Below are positions 33,806 to 44,400 of a stretch of 64,000 nt of DNA, one piece after another. Under the pieces are notes generated by a model. It was not told the DNA's origin, ran no database searches, and worked only from the letters and a program-made list of their open reading frames with translations. The stretch comes from Paraconiothyrium sp. Pb-2020 (Eukaryota; Ascomycota; Dothideomycetes; Pleosporales; Didymosphaeriaceae): the NCBI GenBank assembly GCA_022419385.1, contig JAJUBI010000004.1:558001-622000 (forward strand), read 5' to 3'. Position numbers and translations under genes: made by a program. Positions within the stretch are counted from its first letter, which is position 1. The number at the start of each line of letters is the position of its first letter.

Positions 33806-36800
33806 ATGACGAGCCACACGCTCCCGCGCCCGTTGCGCCCGTCAATCGCTCCGCCGACAGGCCCGCTGCCCTCGCTACCGGTTGCAAAGTCGCGCGTTTC
33901 AAACGGCGGCGCACCTGCCCTACGACAACCGTCGGGCTCGCTGCTTCCCGCTCGTGCCAACAACAACAACAGCAGAGCTGTTTCCTCGCCACAGCGCCCG
34001 ACCAAGGGCCACACAAATTCCGCCTCCAACGTCCCGACCATTCCGACCCTCACGGCTACCGAATCCGCTGCTGGTCCTCTGCCCCCCGGGAAGTCGCTAC
34101 GAAAGACCGTCAGCATCGGTGCATTTCCACAACCGCCAAAACATGCAAGCAGACTAGGAAGTCATCCGCCTAGCCCTCTGTCCGCCAGCTCGACGCCCAA
34201 CGGTGAGACGGTGGATTCGAGGATCGCACCTGGCTTCAAGCCGCCAATTACGCCGGCCAGGAGAACCAGTTTGAAAAAGACCACTCCGCGAGTCTCCAAT
34301 GTTGGCGGCCGTAGTCTCATAGGGAAGTCACCACTTTCCCCGCCAAGTCTACTCAACGGCAGCGGCGAGTCGCTCGCAGTTGAGAACGGAAACCACTTGA
34401 CGCTGCCATCGCCGCCGCAGAGCCGAAACTCATCCGCACAAGGATCATATGCAACAAGCGCAACAACGTTCGAAGATATCGGAGACGACGACGCACGAGG
34501 TCGCGCTGGTGCGCATGCTATGGCGGACGAGAATGCGACACAAAAAGATGGCAAAGGCAACGTCTTGGTCAGTGTGCGAGTTCGGCCTGACGTTGGCGCC
34601 AAAGACAGCAAGCAAGAGACGGACTGGGAAGTCAGTGGCAAGAAAGCGCTCATCTCATATAGAGGTCGTGATGGTGGGGACCACTACTATGGTAAGTCAC
34701 ACTGCATGATGCATGAGGCTATGGATCCGGCTAATTGGTGATGACGCAGATAACGTGTTCGATACCCAAGACAACAATGCCCGTGTGTACGATGCGGCTG
34801 CGAAGCGACTGGTTCGTCGGGTTATGGAAGGCTACCACGGCACCGTATTCGCCTATGGCATGACCGGAACAGGCAAGACATTTTCAATGCAAGGAACTGC
34901 TACGAACCCTGGTGTCATTCCATTGGCCATCACCGATATCTTCTCCTATATCCGCGAGACACCACATCGGGAATTCCTTCTACGGGTCAGCTATTTGGAA
35001 ATATACAACGAAAAGATTCATGACCTACTGGCTGGACCCATTGTGGGACCGAATGGTCAACCTGGAGCCCAGGAGGAGATCAAGCTAAGAGAAGATAGCA
35101 AGCGCGGTGTTTATGCGACCCCGCTCAAGGAAGAGATTGTGCAAAGCCCGACACAGCTGCTGAGAGTCATTGCCCGTGGAGACAATGCACGTAGAGTGGC
35201 AGGAACGCAATTCAACGCAAGGAGTTCGCGAAGTCACGCTGTTGTTCAAATCGTCGTAGAAAGTCGTGAGCGCGGTGCTAGTGGGAGTTTGAAAGATTCC
35301 AAGCGCACGGCAATCACGCCTGGTGGTGTCCGTGTTTCTACACTGAGTCTCATTGACTTGGCTGGATCTGAAAAGGCCGCTGACAATAAGGAGAGGCGGA
35401 CAGAAGGGTCTCACATCAATAAGAGCTTGCTTACTCTAGGAACAGTGATCGCGCGGTTATCTGGTGATAAGGACAAGTCGACACCGGACAAAGACAAGTC
35501 GAGCAAAGAGAAGCACTTGCCGTACCGGGACAGCAAACTTACCCGTCTTCTCCAAGGTGCTCTCTCTGGAGGTTCTCTTGTCAGTATCCTGTGCACGATT
35601 CAGATTGGCGCAAGCGGTAGCATCGCCGCAAACAACACGCACATAGGTGAAACGCTAAGCACGTTGAAGTTTGCTTCGCGCGCAAAGAACAATATTGTGA
35701 GTCACGCGAAGAAGGCAGAAGAGTCTCTCGGTGCTGGTGGCGATGCAGGAAGTCGAGCCCTTCTTGACCGGTATCGCTTAGAAATCCAAGAGCTTAGGAA
35801 GCAACTCGAAGAGCAGAACAAAGCAAAGGAGACCCAGTCAGTACATGAAGAACAAGAGAAGGATGAAGAAGAGGAAAAAGCACGAGAGCTGGAGGATCGG
35901 CAACGCCATGAAGAGCAGATGCTGGAGATGCAGCTCGCCAGGACGGCGCTCAAGGAACGTATTGAACATTTGAATCGGTTGATTCTGAGTTCGAAGTCAC
36001 TGGGCGTTAACAACAGTCGATCATTCTCATCGATGAGCCTTCAACGAGGCTCCACGGTCAGCGAATTTCGCCCAATGTCGATTCGGTCGTCAGCGAGCCA
36101 TGCTACACTTGACGTTCCGAGAAGAGGCTCCCAAAATACCCTTTCGGCTGTTCCTGTTGATGGAGACGAGGATGAGGACTCTCTCGGCGATAACGGCGAT
36201 GGCACCGCAAGCCAGTCTGCACAAATCCAGTCGCTGCAGAGTGATCTCGCTGATAAGAATCGGTACATTGCAACACTGGAGAAACGATTATTGCAGGCCC
36301 GGAGAACCAGTCATTCCCGCGTGTCCATGTCGCTCTCACAGAAGGTGGGCGGGAATAGCGAGGAGGGTGGTCTGCTAGCCATAATCGCGGAGAAGGATGC
36401 CGAACTATCCAATCTACGAGCGCAGCTGGAGGACAAGGAGCGAATGATTGCAGCTTTGACCTCGGCGCGCAAGAAGAACGAGGCGGCACAGGAGCTCGGT
36501 AGCGACGGGTCGCCTGGGAGCAGAAGAACGTCGCAGCAGCGCAGCGAAGGCACCAATGGTAGTGTGCTCTCGAAAGGGTCGCCAGTGACTACCAGTCCAA
36601 GATCGTTTTCCTTGACTTCGGCCTCGGTCAAACCGGAGCGAAACATGGACGATGTGACTCGGATGCTTGACGAAATGATTTCGAAACAGGTTGATTCCGT
36701 ACGAACCAGCGCCGACAGGTTACGACGCAGTAGCCTCCCAAGCGATGCAAGTGCGAGCGGCACGCGCCGAAGCAGCCTTCGGCCTGTCAACGAGCTCGTC

Positions 36801-36815
36801 AGCGAGACCAGCTGA
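33806..36815 (+). CDS. kipA: Kinesin-7 family motor (KipA/Tea2/Kip2 type)
   Basis: Model: join(33806..34691, 34750..36815), 983 aa. A Ser/Pro-rich N-terminal extension of about 245 residues precedes the motor domain (about 250-590). Nucleotide motifs are the P-loop GMTGTGKT (332-339), switch I NARSSRSH, switch II DLAGSE (498-503) and YRDSKLTRLL. The 58-nt intron splits Asp in YYDNVFDTQ. The run TLKFASRAKNNI just after the motor is typical of KipA/Tea2, plus-end-directed motors that deliver polarity proteins to the hyphal tip. Loop 12 carries a Lys/Asp-rich insertion (DKDKSTPDKDKSS) before HLPYRDSK. Coiled coils follow at about 620-720, 790-815 and 840-885; the tail is Ser-rich. The symbol is by family likeness, not by a proven orthology test. 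Confidence 0.9.
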
Positions 36816-38502
36816 TGTATCACAACGCTTAGGACGCAAGGGCGTGCAGTGCATGCATACGACTTGGACGACGCTTTCATCTCGCTAGCACAGAGGAGGG
36901 AACAGGTCGCAAGACATGACGGAGCGAAGCATGTAATGTTCAGATGTGTACGATGGCATCCATACTTTTGTTTCGCAGTAGCAGGGCGTCGGGCGTTTTT
37001 TCTTGGGACTGGGGTTGGACATGCAGGCACCGACAGCGAGGGCAACGGCACCTTCGCCTTATAGCTTCTCCTCTGCGGCCGTTTCTTCACCACCTGTCTT
37101 AGTAGGTTTAGACTGCGCGGAGTGCGCAGGTGGGTTTTGGGCGTTCCTTTTTTCCGTTGCGCACCCGACGCACGCGTTGCTGTGGGAGATTCTCGATTTG
37201 ATACCCCTTATTTTCCTTGCGGCTCGTATTCATCTCAGCTATTCTAGCATCCCATCTATCGGAGGCGAGGCCATCTGAAGACTACTTAATGCACTTACAT
37301 TGCTACTTGACGCAGCTTCTACTCGTGGACTAGGGCCTATTTGCGGGTCTCACTGCATTGCCTGGGTTGGTACACTTATACACTGGAGAGTGTCTTGTAG
37401 ATTGCTTAGACGCAATGTATGTGTGTTGCTCGACGTCGTTGGGTTGGGTGAGACGAGTAAGGCGCAAGCGCTGCACTCTATGCGACGCGACATGCCAGGC
37501 TGGAGCAGGCAGGGGCAGTGCCGCCGCATAGCATAGCGCACCGTTGCTACAGGCGAGCCGTCATGTGAGCGCCGGAGTCCGGCGGCGTTTATACGAGGCG
37601 CGCGAGCGCCTTCTTGGGACGAAGGGAGCGCGACGGAGGGGGTTGCACCGTGTTTCAGGCGCGGGCGGCGGGCGATGGATGAGTGTGCTGGTTCGACTGC
37701 GTCGTCATCCGTCCCATCAACAGGCCGCAGAGAGTGGGAACGAGGTGATGAGCATCCTCAGAGCCGCGCAATGTGCTATGAAGAAATTCCTCCGCGGTGC
37801 CGTATGGGACCGTCCGCTCGGCTGGCACGATCGACGGCCTGAAACACGCCTCCGGGCCAATGTGCATCGCAGCTGTCATGCTCACGCCGGGCGGGTCCCC
37901 GACCGCGCGAGAGGCCTCCAGCACCAGAGCAGGAAAGGCCTTCTTCTAGGGTCCCCGCCGCGTGCTTCCTCGGCCGTTGCGCGTCTGTGCTCCAAACGCC
38001 GTGAGCTTCAGCGGGTTCATGCTCGTGTCCTTTGCAAATTACATGCCCGCCTCTGGAAGGTCGAGGGAATCCTATTTTCTCCGTCGCCTCATTTGAGCAG
38101 CAGCTTCCTGGCTAGAGGTCTGGTGCCGTTTTGTTTCGTCTTGCTCGCGGATCTCTTCTCTTCTTCGACGTGTCGCCTTGACGTCTCTCCATCTGCTGAT
38201 GAGTGCGCGCTGAGCAAGGCCAGCGCCTTCGTTTCTTACCTTCCTTTTCGCTTTCATAGTACCATCCCGCTTTCTTTTCCTTTCTTACGCTCCTTGAGTC
38301 GAGGCGTCGAAGGCGAGCCTCGCTCCGTTTTCCCACCATCCGCGCAAGACAAACCGGTTCAGCAACGACCTGCAGGGACAGGTAGCGTCCCAAACACCTG
38401 CATCCCCTCGTCATTGGGACGCCAGCGGCCCGCTTCAGCACCGGCCCCAATATCCAGCTGAAGAAGAAGAGAAGAATTCAAGTTGCGAGGGAAGTCGAGA
38501 GG
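36816..38502. other. 1.7-kb intergenic region
   Basis: 3' flank of the kinesin gene and upstream region of the fucosyltransferase-like gene. A 305-codon plus-strand frame (37544-38461) starts at a non-ATG codon and is Arg/Ser/Pro-rich; it is judged spurious. Confidence 0.45.
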
Positions 38503-40386
38503 ATGCTCAATCAGGCGACCAAGAGCTTCAGGAAGATGCACGCGCGACGCAACCCGAACAATCTGACTGTTGGGTCCACGGCGTCGTACTCGCAGCTCAG
38601 TCCGTCCATCACGTCGGCGACACTGCTGAGTCCCAATGTTGCCTCTAGAAGAGGGCTGCTGAGCCCCAGCCCGCCACCGAGTCCTAGTCTCCCGTCGCTG
38701 ATCCCGAGACATGGGAAAAAGCAGCCGTCAACAAGCCAGACACGGCTGGTCAAAAGATTGTTAATTGGTGGTTGTGGTGTTGCCATCATCGTTTGGCTCG
38801 TCCTGCGCCAGATGTATGCTCATCACCAGCAACAATCCACAGACTATCAGCAAGATGCAGGAGAGTGGGAGATGGTGGGAGGGAATCTTTTACCTGAGGA
38901 GCCATCGGCGGTGATAGTGCAGGATGCGAAGGGCAAATCCAGGTGGACGGTGTCGATACCAGCAAAATATGAATTCCCGCTCAAACCGCAACACTACCGC
39001 GACATTTGCGAGCAGTCGATGGAGATGCCGACCACGTTGCGTGAGGAGGCCCAGGGGAAAAGCGGCATTGCCAGGAGGATGCTAGGATATTATCAGAAAG
39101 ATCAGTATTATATTGATATTGGGGATGCGGAGGCACAGGCATTGCTGCCGCAGACGAAGCCCACAGGGAGACCGAAGGGTTTCGTCGACGATAGCGCTAT
39201 TGCGAGCAAGCAGTCCACGGATGGACAACAGATTTGCGACAAGACTCTCACATATGTCATGGAGACAAGCGATGCAGGCTTCGGTAACACGTTGATGCGT
39301 CTATGGATGTCGTACGGTCTCGCAATTGCAGAAAACCGAACCTTCTTCATTGACGACACACGATGGTATGCCACTCTCTTTTCAAGTTCCCGTCTACCAC
39401 TAACATTAACCAGGCCCTATGGCAAATACTCCACCTTCTTCCTTCCCCCACCCGCCGCGGGTTGTCTCCCTCCACCTCCTTCCCACATGACGCCCTGCCC
39501 GCACACCGCACGTCACCTCGTTGTCTCCGGCGCAACAGTCACCTCGACATTCGGCCATGCCTTCACCGAAGAATGGGAAGACCCCACGAAGCAGTATGTC
39601 CAGCGCCAGCATAGGATCTTCGCTCTCCTCCGTGCCGGCTACGACGCCCTGTTCAAACTCCGCGCCGACGATGCAACATACGTTCTGGACCGCGCGCACA
39701 CGCTCTTCGGTCCCATCGCCAAAGACGGCGGCCTCAGCATCGGCCTTCACGTCCGCCGTGGCGACAAGCACCCCTACGAATTCCAGTACCGCGAGGACTA
39801 CATCCCGCTAGACCGGTACATGAACACCGCGCGCGACCTCTACATCGAACGTATCGAGAATGCCTCGCCCAAATCCAAATCCCTCACCACCCGCAACGCC
39901 GAACACCCTCTCCTCGCACGCCACACCTCATCCAAACTCGTCCTCGCCTCCGACGACCCCACGGTCTACGAATCCGGCGAGCTAGGCCCAAACTCCCTCC
40001 GCGCCCAAGACCGCATTATCCTGGCCACTAAAGCCGCGCTCGAAGCTGCGCAGGGCAAAAAGAACCCGTGGATCGACGAGATCACCGGTTGGGAGGGCGG
40101 ATTCTACCGCGACGTCTTCTTTTCGCTTGGTCAGCCGACGGTAAATGCTGGTGATGTCAAGGACATGGCCGTTGTGCCTGAGGCGGCATTAAATCTACGG
40201 GAGTTGGTGGGGCGGGCATATCTGATGGATTTGGCGGTTGTGGGGAAGGCGGATACGGTGGTGTGCACGGTGAGCTCCGTAGGCTGCCGTATACTAGCTG
40301 TGATGATGGGCTGGGAGAGTGCGTTTGTGAAGAAGAATTGGGTTAATGTTGATGGAGAGTTTGATTGGAGGGGGATTGTTTGGTAG
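38503..40386 (+). CDS. GT23-like alpha-1,6-fucosyltransferase family protein, type II membrane
   Basis: Model: join(38503..39365, 39414..40386), 611 aa. A Ser/Pro-rich cytosolic N-terminus is followed by one membrane helix at about 86-101 and a luminal catalytic region: a Golgi type II topology. The donor-binding motif HVRRGDK begins at His400 and is followed by DYIPLDRYM; near the end VVCTVSSVGCRILAVMM matches the second Fut8-like motif. The 48-nt gap 39366-39413 is a stop-free in-frame intron (GTATGC donor, ACTAACA branch, CCAG acceptor); splicing gives DDTRWPYGKY. GT23 enzymes transfer fucose from GDP-fucose in alpha-1,6 linkage. Fungal members are poorly studied and the acceptor is unknown; a different sugar nucleotide is possible. 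Confidence 0.82.
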   Translation: MLNQATKSFRKMHARRNPNNLTVGSTASYSQLSPSITSATLLSPNVASRRGLLSPSPPPSPSLPSLIPRHGKKQPSTSQTRLVKRLLIGGCGVAIIVWLVLRQMYAHHQQQSTDYQQDAGEWEMVGGNLLPEEPSAVIVQDAKGKSRWTVSIPAKYEFPLKPQHYRDICEQSMEMPTTLREEAQGKSGIARRMLGYYQKDQYYIDIGDAEAQALLPQTKPTGRPKGFVDDSAIASKQSTDGQQICDKTLTYVMETSDAGFGNTLMRLWMSYGLAIAENRTFFIDDTRWYATLFSSSRLPLTLTRPYGKYSTFFLPPPAAGCLPPPPSHMTPCPHTARHLVVSGATVTSTFGHAFTEEWEDPTKQYVQRQHRIFALLRAGYDALFKLRADDATYVLDRAHTLFGPIAKDGGLSIGLHVRRGDKHPYEFQYREDYIPLDRYMNTARDLYIERIENASPKSKSLTTRNAEHPLLARHTSSKLVLASDDPTVYESGELGPNSLRAQDRIILATKAALEAAQGKKNPWIDEITGWEGGFYRDVFFSLGQPTVNAGDVKDMAVVPEAALNLRELVGRAYLMDLAVVGKADTVVCTVSSVGCRILAVMMGWESAFVKKNWVNVDGEFDWRGIVW

Positions 40387-41418
40387 AGTCCAGGCCGCTG
40401 CCAGGACATTTTTCTTTTACGTGCAGGGAAGTGCGTTTTTGATGAGATACCCAGGATCTACATTCGTTTCTTGAGGATATGGTTTCGTTCGAATATTTCT
40501 ATGTGCATTCTTGGGGTTTCAAGGTTGGGAGAAGGGCATCCGGTCTTGGAGCTAGGAAGCATAGCAGTGTTGTTTACGTAGCAATTAAATAGTACAGTCC
40601 AACTCAGTAACCTGGACCTGAACCTCATAATTTAGAACCCCAATTGAAATCCCAGTACCCACAGACAAGCCAACTATGGAATCGGAGGGATGCGCTCCGT
40701 TGGGATGATATCGACGACGAGCCGTGTGAGAAACTTTCGGACACTATTGTTAGACGCTGGCGCAATTTGATCTGGCACAGAGGACACCCATTCCTTCTTC
40801 TATTCTGCAATCCCAAGGCAGTTCGGTGGGCCACGCCGAAGTCCAGTGTCCCCCTCTGCACCATCTTATCACCATGGCTGCTCCACTTATCTGTCTCAAT
40901 GACACGTAGGTAAAACATTTAAAAGCTTTACTACTACTTTATAGTTTCAAAATTTGTAGGATATTTAGGAAGGAGAGACTTTGAAGGTTGCTTGCTGAGC
41001 TAAGCGTGCAATAATTGTGTCACCCCCTGTTGGCGTCACAAATCCCATCTTCGCGACTGCATCACAAACTGCAGAGTCACAAACTGCAGAGTCACAAACT
41101 AGTTCTTCCGGTCCTCGAGTACACCAAGATGCATACACGCCACGAGGTCGAATCGATGACAATTGCGGGATCGTTGATGTGATACTATCGTCTAGTGTGC
41201 TCCACCAATCAAATGCGTCGCAACGATTTAGCGCGACGGAAATCCTCGGCCCTCGGGGTCGATGTTGTCTCGTTGCTGGACGACGTTTTCAGATCAAAGC
41301 CATCTAGGAACATGAACTTTTAGCTCCAATGCGCCATGCATGATAAATCTGGGCATATGGTAGTTGGACAAGTGCGGTGGTAAGAGCCGGAAGAACATTG
41401 CAATCAAAGACGCCAGAG
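40387..41418. other. Intergenic, with a 15-bp tandem repeat
   Basis: Upstream region of the DExH helicase. Open frames of about 90 codons occur on both strands at 40625-40918 with no sign of being coding. Confidence 0.45.
41062..41100 (+). repeat. 15-bp tandem repeat, 2.6 copies
   Basis: The unit TCACAAACTGCAGAG occurs at 41062-41076 and 41077-41091, then TCACAAACT to 41100. It lies about 320 bp upstream of the helicase start and contains a PstI-like CTGCAG palindrome. Confidence 0.85.
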
Positions 41419-44400
41419 ATGAGATTCTTCGGTTTGCCTCCGGCTGCCCGATTAAAGACATGGTCCAAATGTGTTGATTCCGGAACCTTTAACGTTGCAC
41501 TTCGGCCGCAAGCATATGCTGCATTGTCAGTGAGCCCAAAAACACGACTTCTTACGGATTCAGCCGGCAGATATGCTACGACCAACGTCAGCGAGAACAA
41601 CAAGATCCTTCAGCCGCCCTTCATCAAAGATGGTACTAAGGAGCTTTCGCTTGATTGGGATGGGGTTGTGGACTCCGTCCAAGAAGCCATGAATCGGGAT
41701 CCACAAGCGAGTCAAAAAGAGAAGGACGCCGTGCTAGCAAACCTGCAGTGGTGTGTCAAGAATAAAGAAAACCCGCAATTCTCGATGGCATTAGCTAAAT
41801 GCCAAATCTTTACCGGGCTTCAGAAGGCGATATCATCTAATGACTCCGTCTTTAAGATAGGAGCACTTATAGATATAGCTATGCCACAGTTACTGGACAT
41901 GACATGGAAGGATCAGTACGCATACGCTCCGCAACTTCTGTTCCGGGCGAATACAGCCCACTCTGAGTTCTATAACCTCTGCGAGCACTTGAAATTGGGG
42001 CAAGAGATTGAGGCGAAAATCTCTTTACGCTATGTCTCTTCCCATGGCGTGAAAGTCGAATGTGCCCTCCAGCTCAGAATCCCAGAAATCGCCAACGAAC
42101 ACACGTTTGGCAGTGGCCCAAACAAGAGAATAGCAAAACGAAAAGCATGGGTGGCAATGCTTGCAAGATTGGACAGCACTGGAGCCTTATCAAAGCTCTT
42201 CTCTATATCCACTGTAAAGGGAAAGAATATGATACCGAAACCTGAGAGCGCCGTGGAGTCCGAACCATTAGTAGAGCTGGTTGAGGTGGAGCAAGACGTT
42301 ATGCGGCAAGAGAAGGATGGCTTGGTAGATATATTCAACTATGCCGCTACATTTGGTCTTGTGCCGCAATTCGCAATGCGCACGCTGAAACGCCGAGTCC
42401 GTGGCAGTGATGAACAAAAAACCCACACCGTTGTGCAAGTATCGATAAGACTTCCAGAGCAGAAAATCGACGTTGTTGCCCATGGCAATACGAGTGGCGA
42501 GGCGGAAGTAGCAGCCGTAGTCGCTTTTAAGCGTGCCGCGGAACAGCTGCAAATGCAACATAATCAAGTCTTGGGTATCGAAAAAGATTTCTGGGCGCTC
42601 AATGTTGTCACAGCCTCAGACTTTGTCAAAAAGGTTGCGAGACTGGAAAGCCGAAGTCATTTGTTGGGCTTCAAGAAGGATTCCTCGTTACCTGATTCGA
42701 ATGGCATTGCGTGTCAGTTGATGTTAAATGGCAAACCACTTGGTCAACGAGTGGTTGCGCGGACGAAACGAGCCGCTGGACGACTGGCATGCCTTACAGC
42801 AGCAATTGAACTTGCCCGAAAACGACCGGACGTCTTATCCCAGTATGCAGATTACTTGAAGCAGAGCAGCTCTGGCAGATCCCAGAGTCTAGGAAGTTAC
42901 CCAGCGATTACGACGGCCCTGAAGGCTCAAGTCTCTGATATCATGAAAAGAACCCTCTCCGAAGCCGGTCATGCTGGGCTCTCGAATTATCAAAAGTCAT
43001 TAACATCAATATCGGCATCTATGGCGAGGCCTAGACGAGATCCGCGCCCACGAATAGCGTCGGCTACAGCCAGTAAAGTTTTACTTGACCGCTTACAGCG
43101 ATTTGAAGCGGATTCAGACACGGCAGAACTTCGCAACGCAAGAGCAGCTTTACCAATGAGTCATTACTCGTCGAAGGTCCTTGACATTGTGTCTAGCAAC
43201 GTCTACAGTATTATCGTTGGTGCGACGGGATCGGGCAAGACCACACAAGTCCCTCAGATCATCCTGGACGATGCGATCCGTCGATTCGAGGGTGGGAATT
43301 GCAACGTCATCTGTACTCAGCCACGTCGTCTAGCCGCGACTTCTGTCGCACGACGAGTCGCAACGGAACGCGGCGAAAGTCTAGGACAGTCGGTTGGATA
43401 CCAGGTGCGAGCAGATTCGAAGCTTCCACAGCTTGGAGGAAGCATTACTTATAGCACAACTGGTCTTCTTCTTGAACGCCTCAAATGGGACGCCGATGAC
43501 GTTATGGACAATGCAACTCATCTAATAATAGACGAAGTTCACGAGCGAGACACTTCCATCGATTTCTTACTCATTGTCTTGAAGAAAGCGATCTCAACCC
43601 GTCAACTCGCTGGGAAGGCTGTGCCGAAAGTCGTACTGATGTCTGCGACCATGGACACGCGACTCTTTTCTGAATATCTTCCAAATGAAGTTGATGGCAA
43701 ATCGACACCGTGTCCATCTTTGGACGTACCTGGGCGTCTATTTCCGGTCAAAGAAAAGTATCTTGATGACATTCTGAAAGAAATTACTAAGGGCCATTCC
43801 GAAGAATTCTTGACTCTTGCTGCTCGAGACAAGGACGACACCAGCGAATATTTGATTGCTGAAAGGGCGTTCGAACGTGCGGACGGCGGAGCGGTATCAG
43901 TGGCGGACGAAGTAGTAAAGTCTGTTGCAAGCAGCATTGACTGGAAGAAGGTGCAAGACCAGAATGGCTCGGAAGCTGCCCAAAAAGAAGAAGGCCTTGT
44001 ACCCATCGCTCTGCTTGTGGCTACCATCGCACACATCTGCGAAACGACTGCCGATGGGGCAATCCTTGCTTTCCTGCCCGGACTTCAGGAGATCACGGCT
44101 GTGGAGGCTTTGATGAAGCAACATGCTGTCTTTGGTCTCGACTTTACCGACGAAGTTGCATTTCGTATCCACTTACTACACTCGACGGTGCCGGCCGACC
44201 AACAACGAGCAATCTTTGGCCCCATACCGGCTGGTTGTCGAAGGATTATTCTTTCAACGAACATAGCCGAGACCAGTATCACCGTACCTGATGTCAAGCA
44301 TGTGATTGACCTCGGAAAGCTACGACAGAACACCTACGCCCATGAACAGCGAGTCTCAGCGTTGCGGACCGTGTGGGAAAGCGATTCGAATGCGCGACAA

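Noticed and set aside
33427..34116. 229-codon minus-strand frame overlapping the kinesin start
   Set aside because: Antisense shadow of the Ser/Pro-rich kinesin N-terminus; no recognisable domain.
37544..38461. 305-codon plus-strand open frame before the fucosyltransferase gene
   Set aside because: It lacks an ATG at its start, is Arg/Ser/Pro-rich like a GC-driven chance frame, and has equally long frames on the opposite strand.
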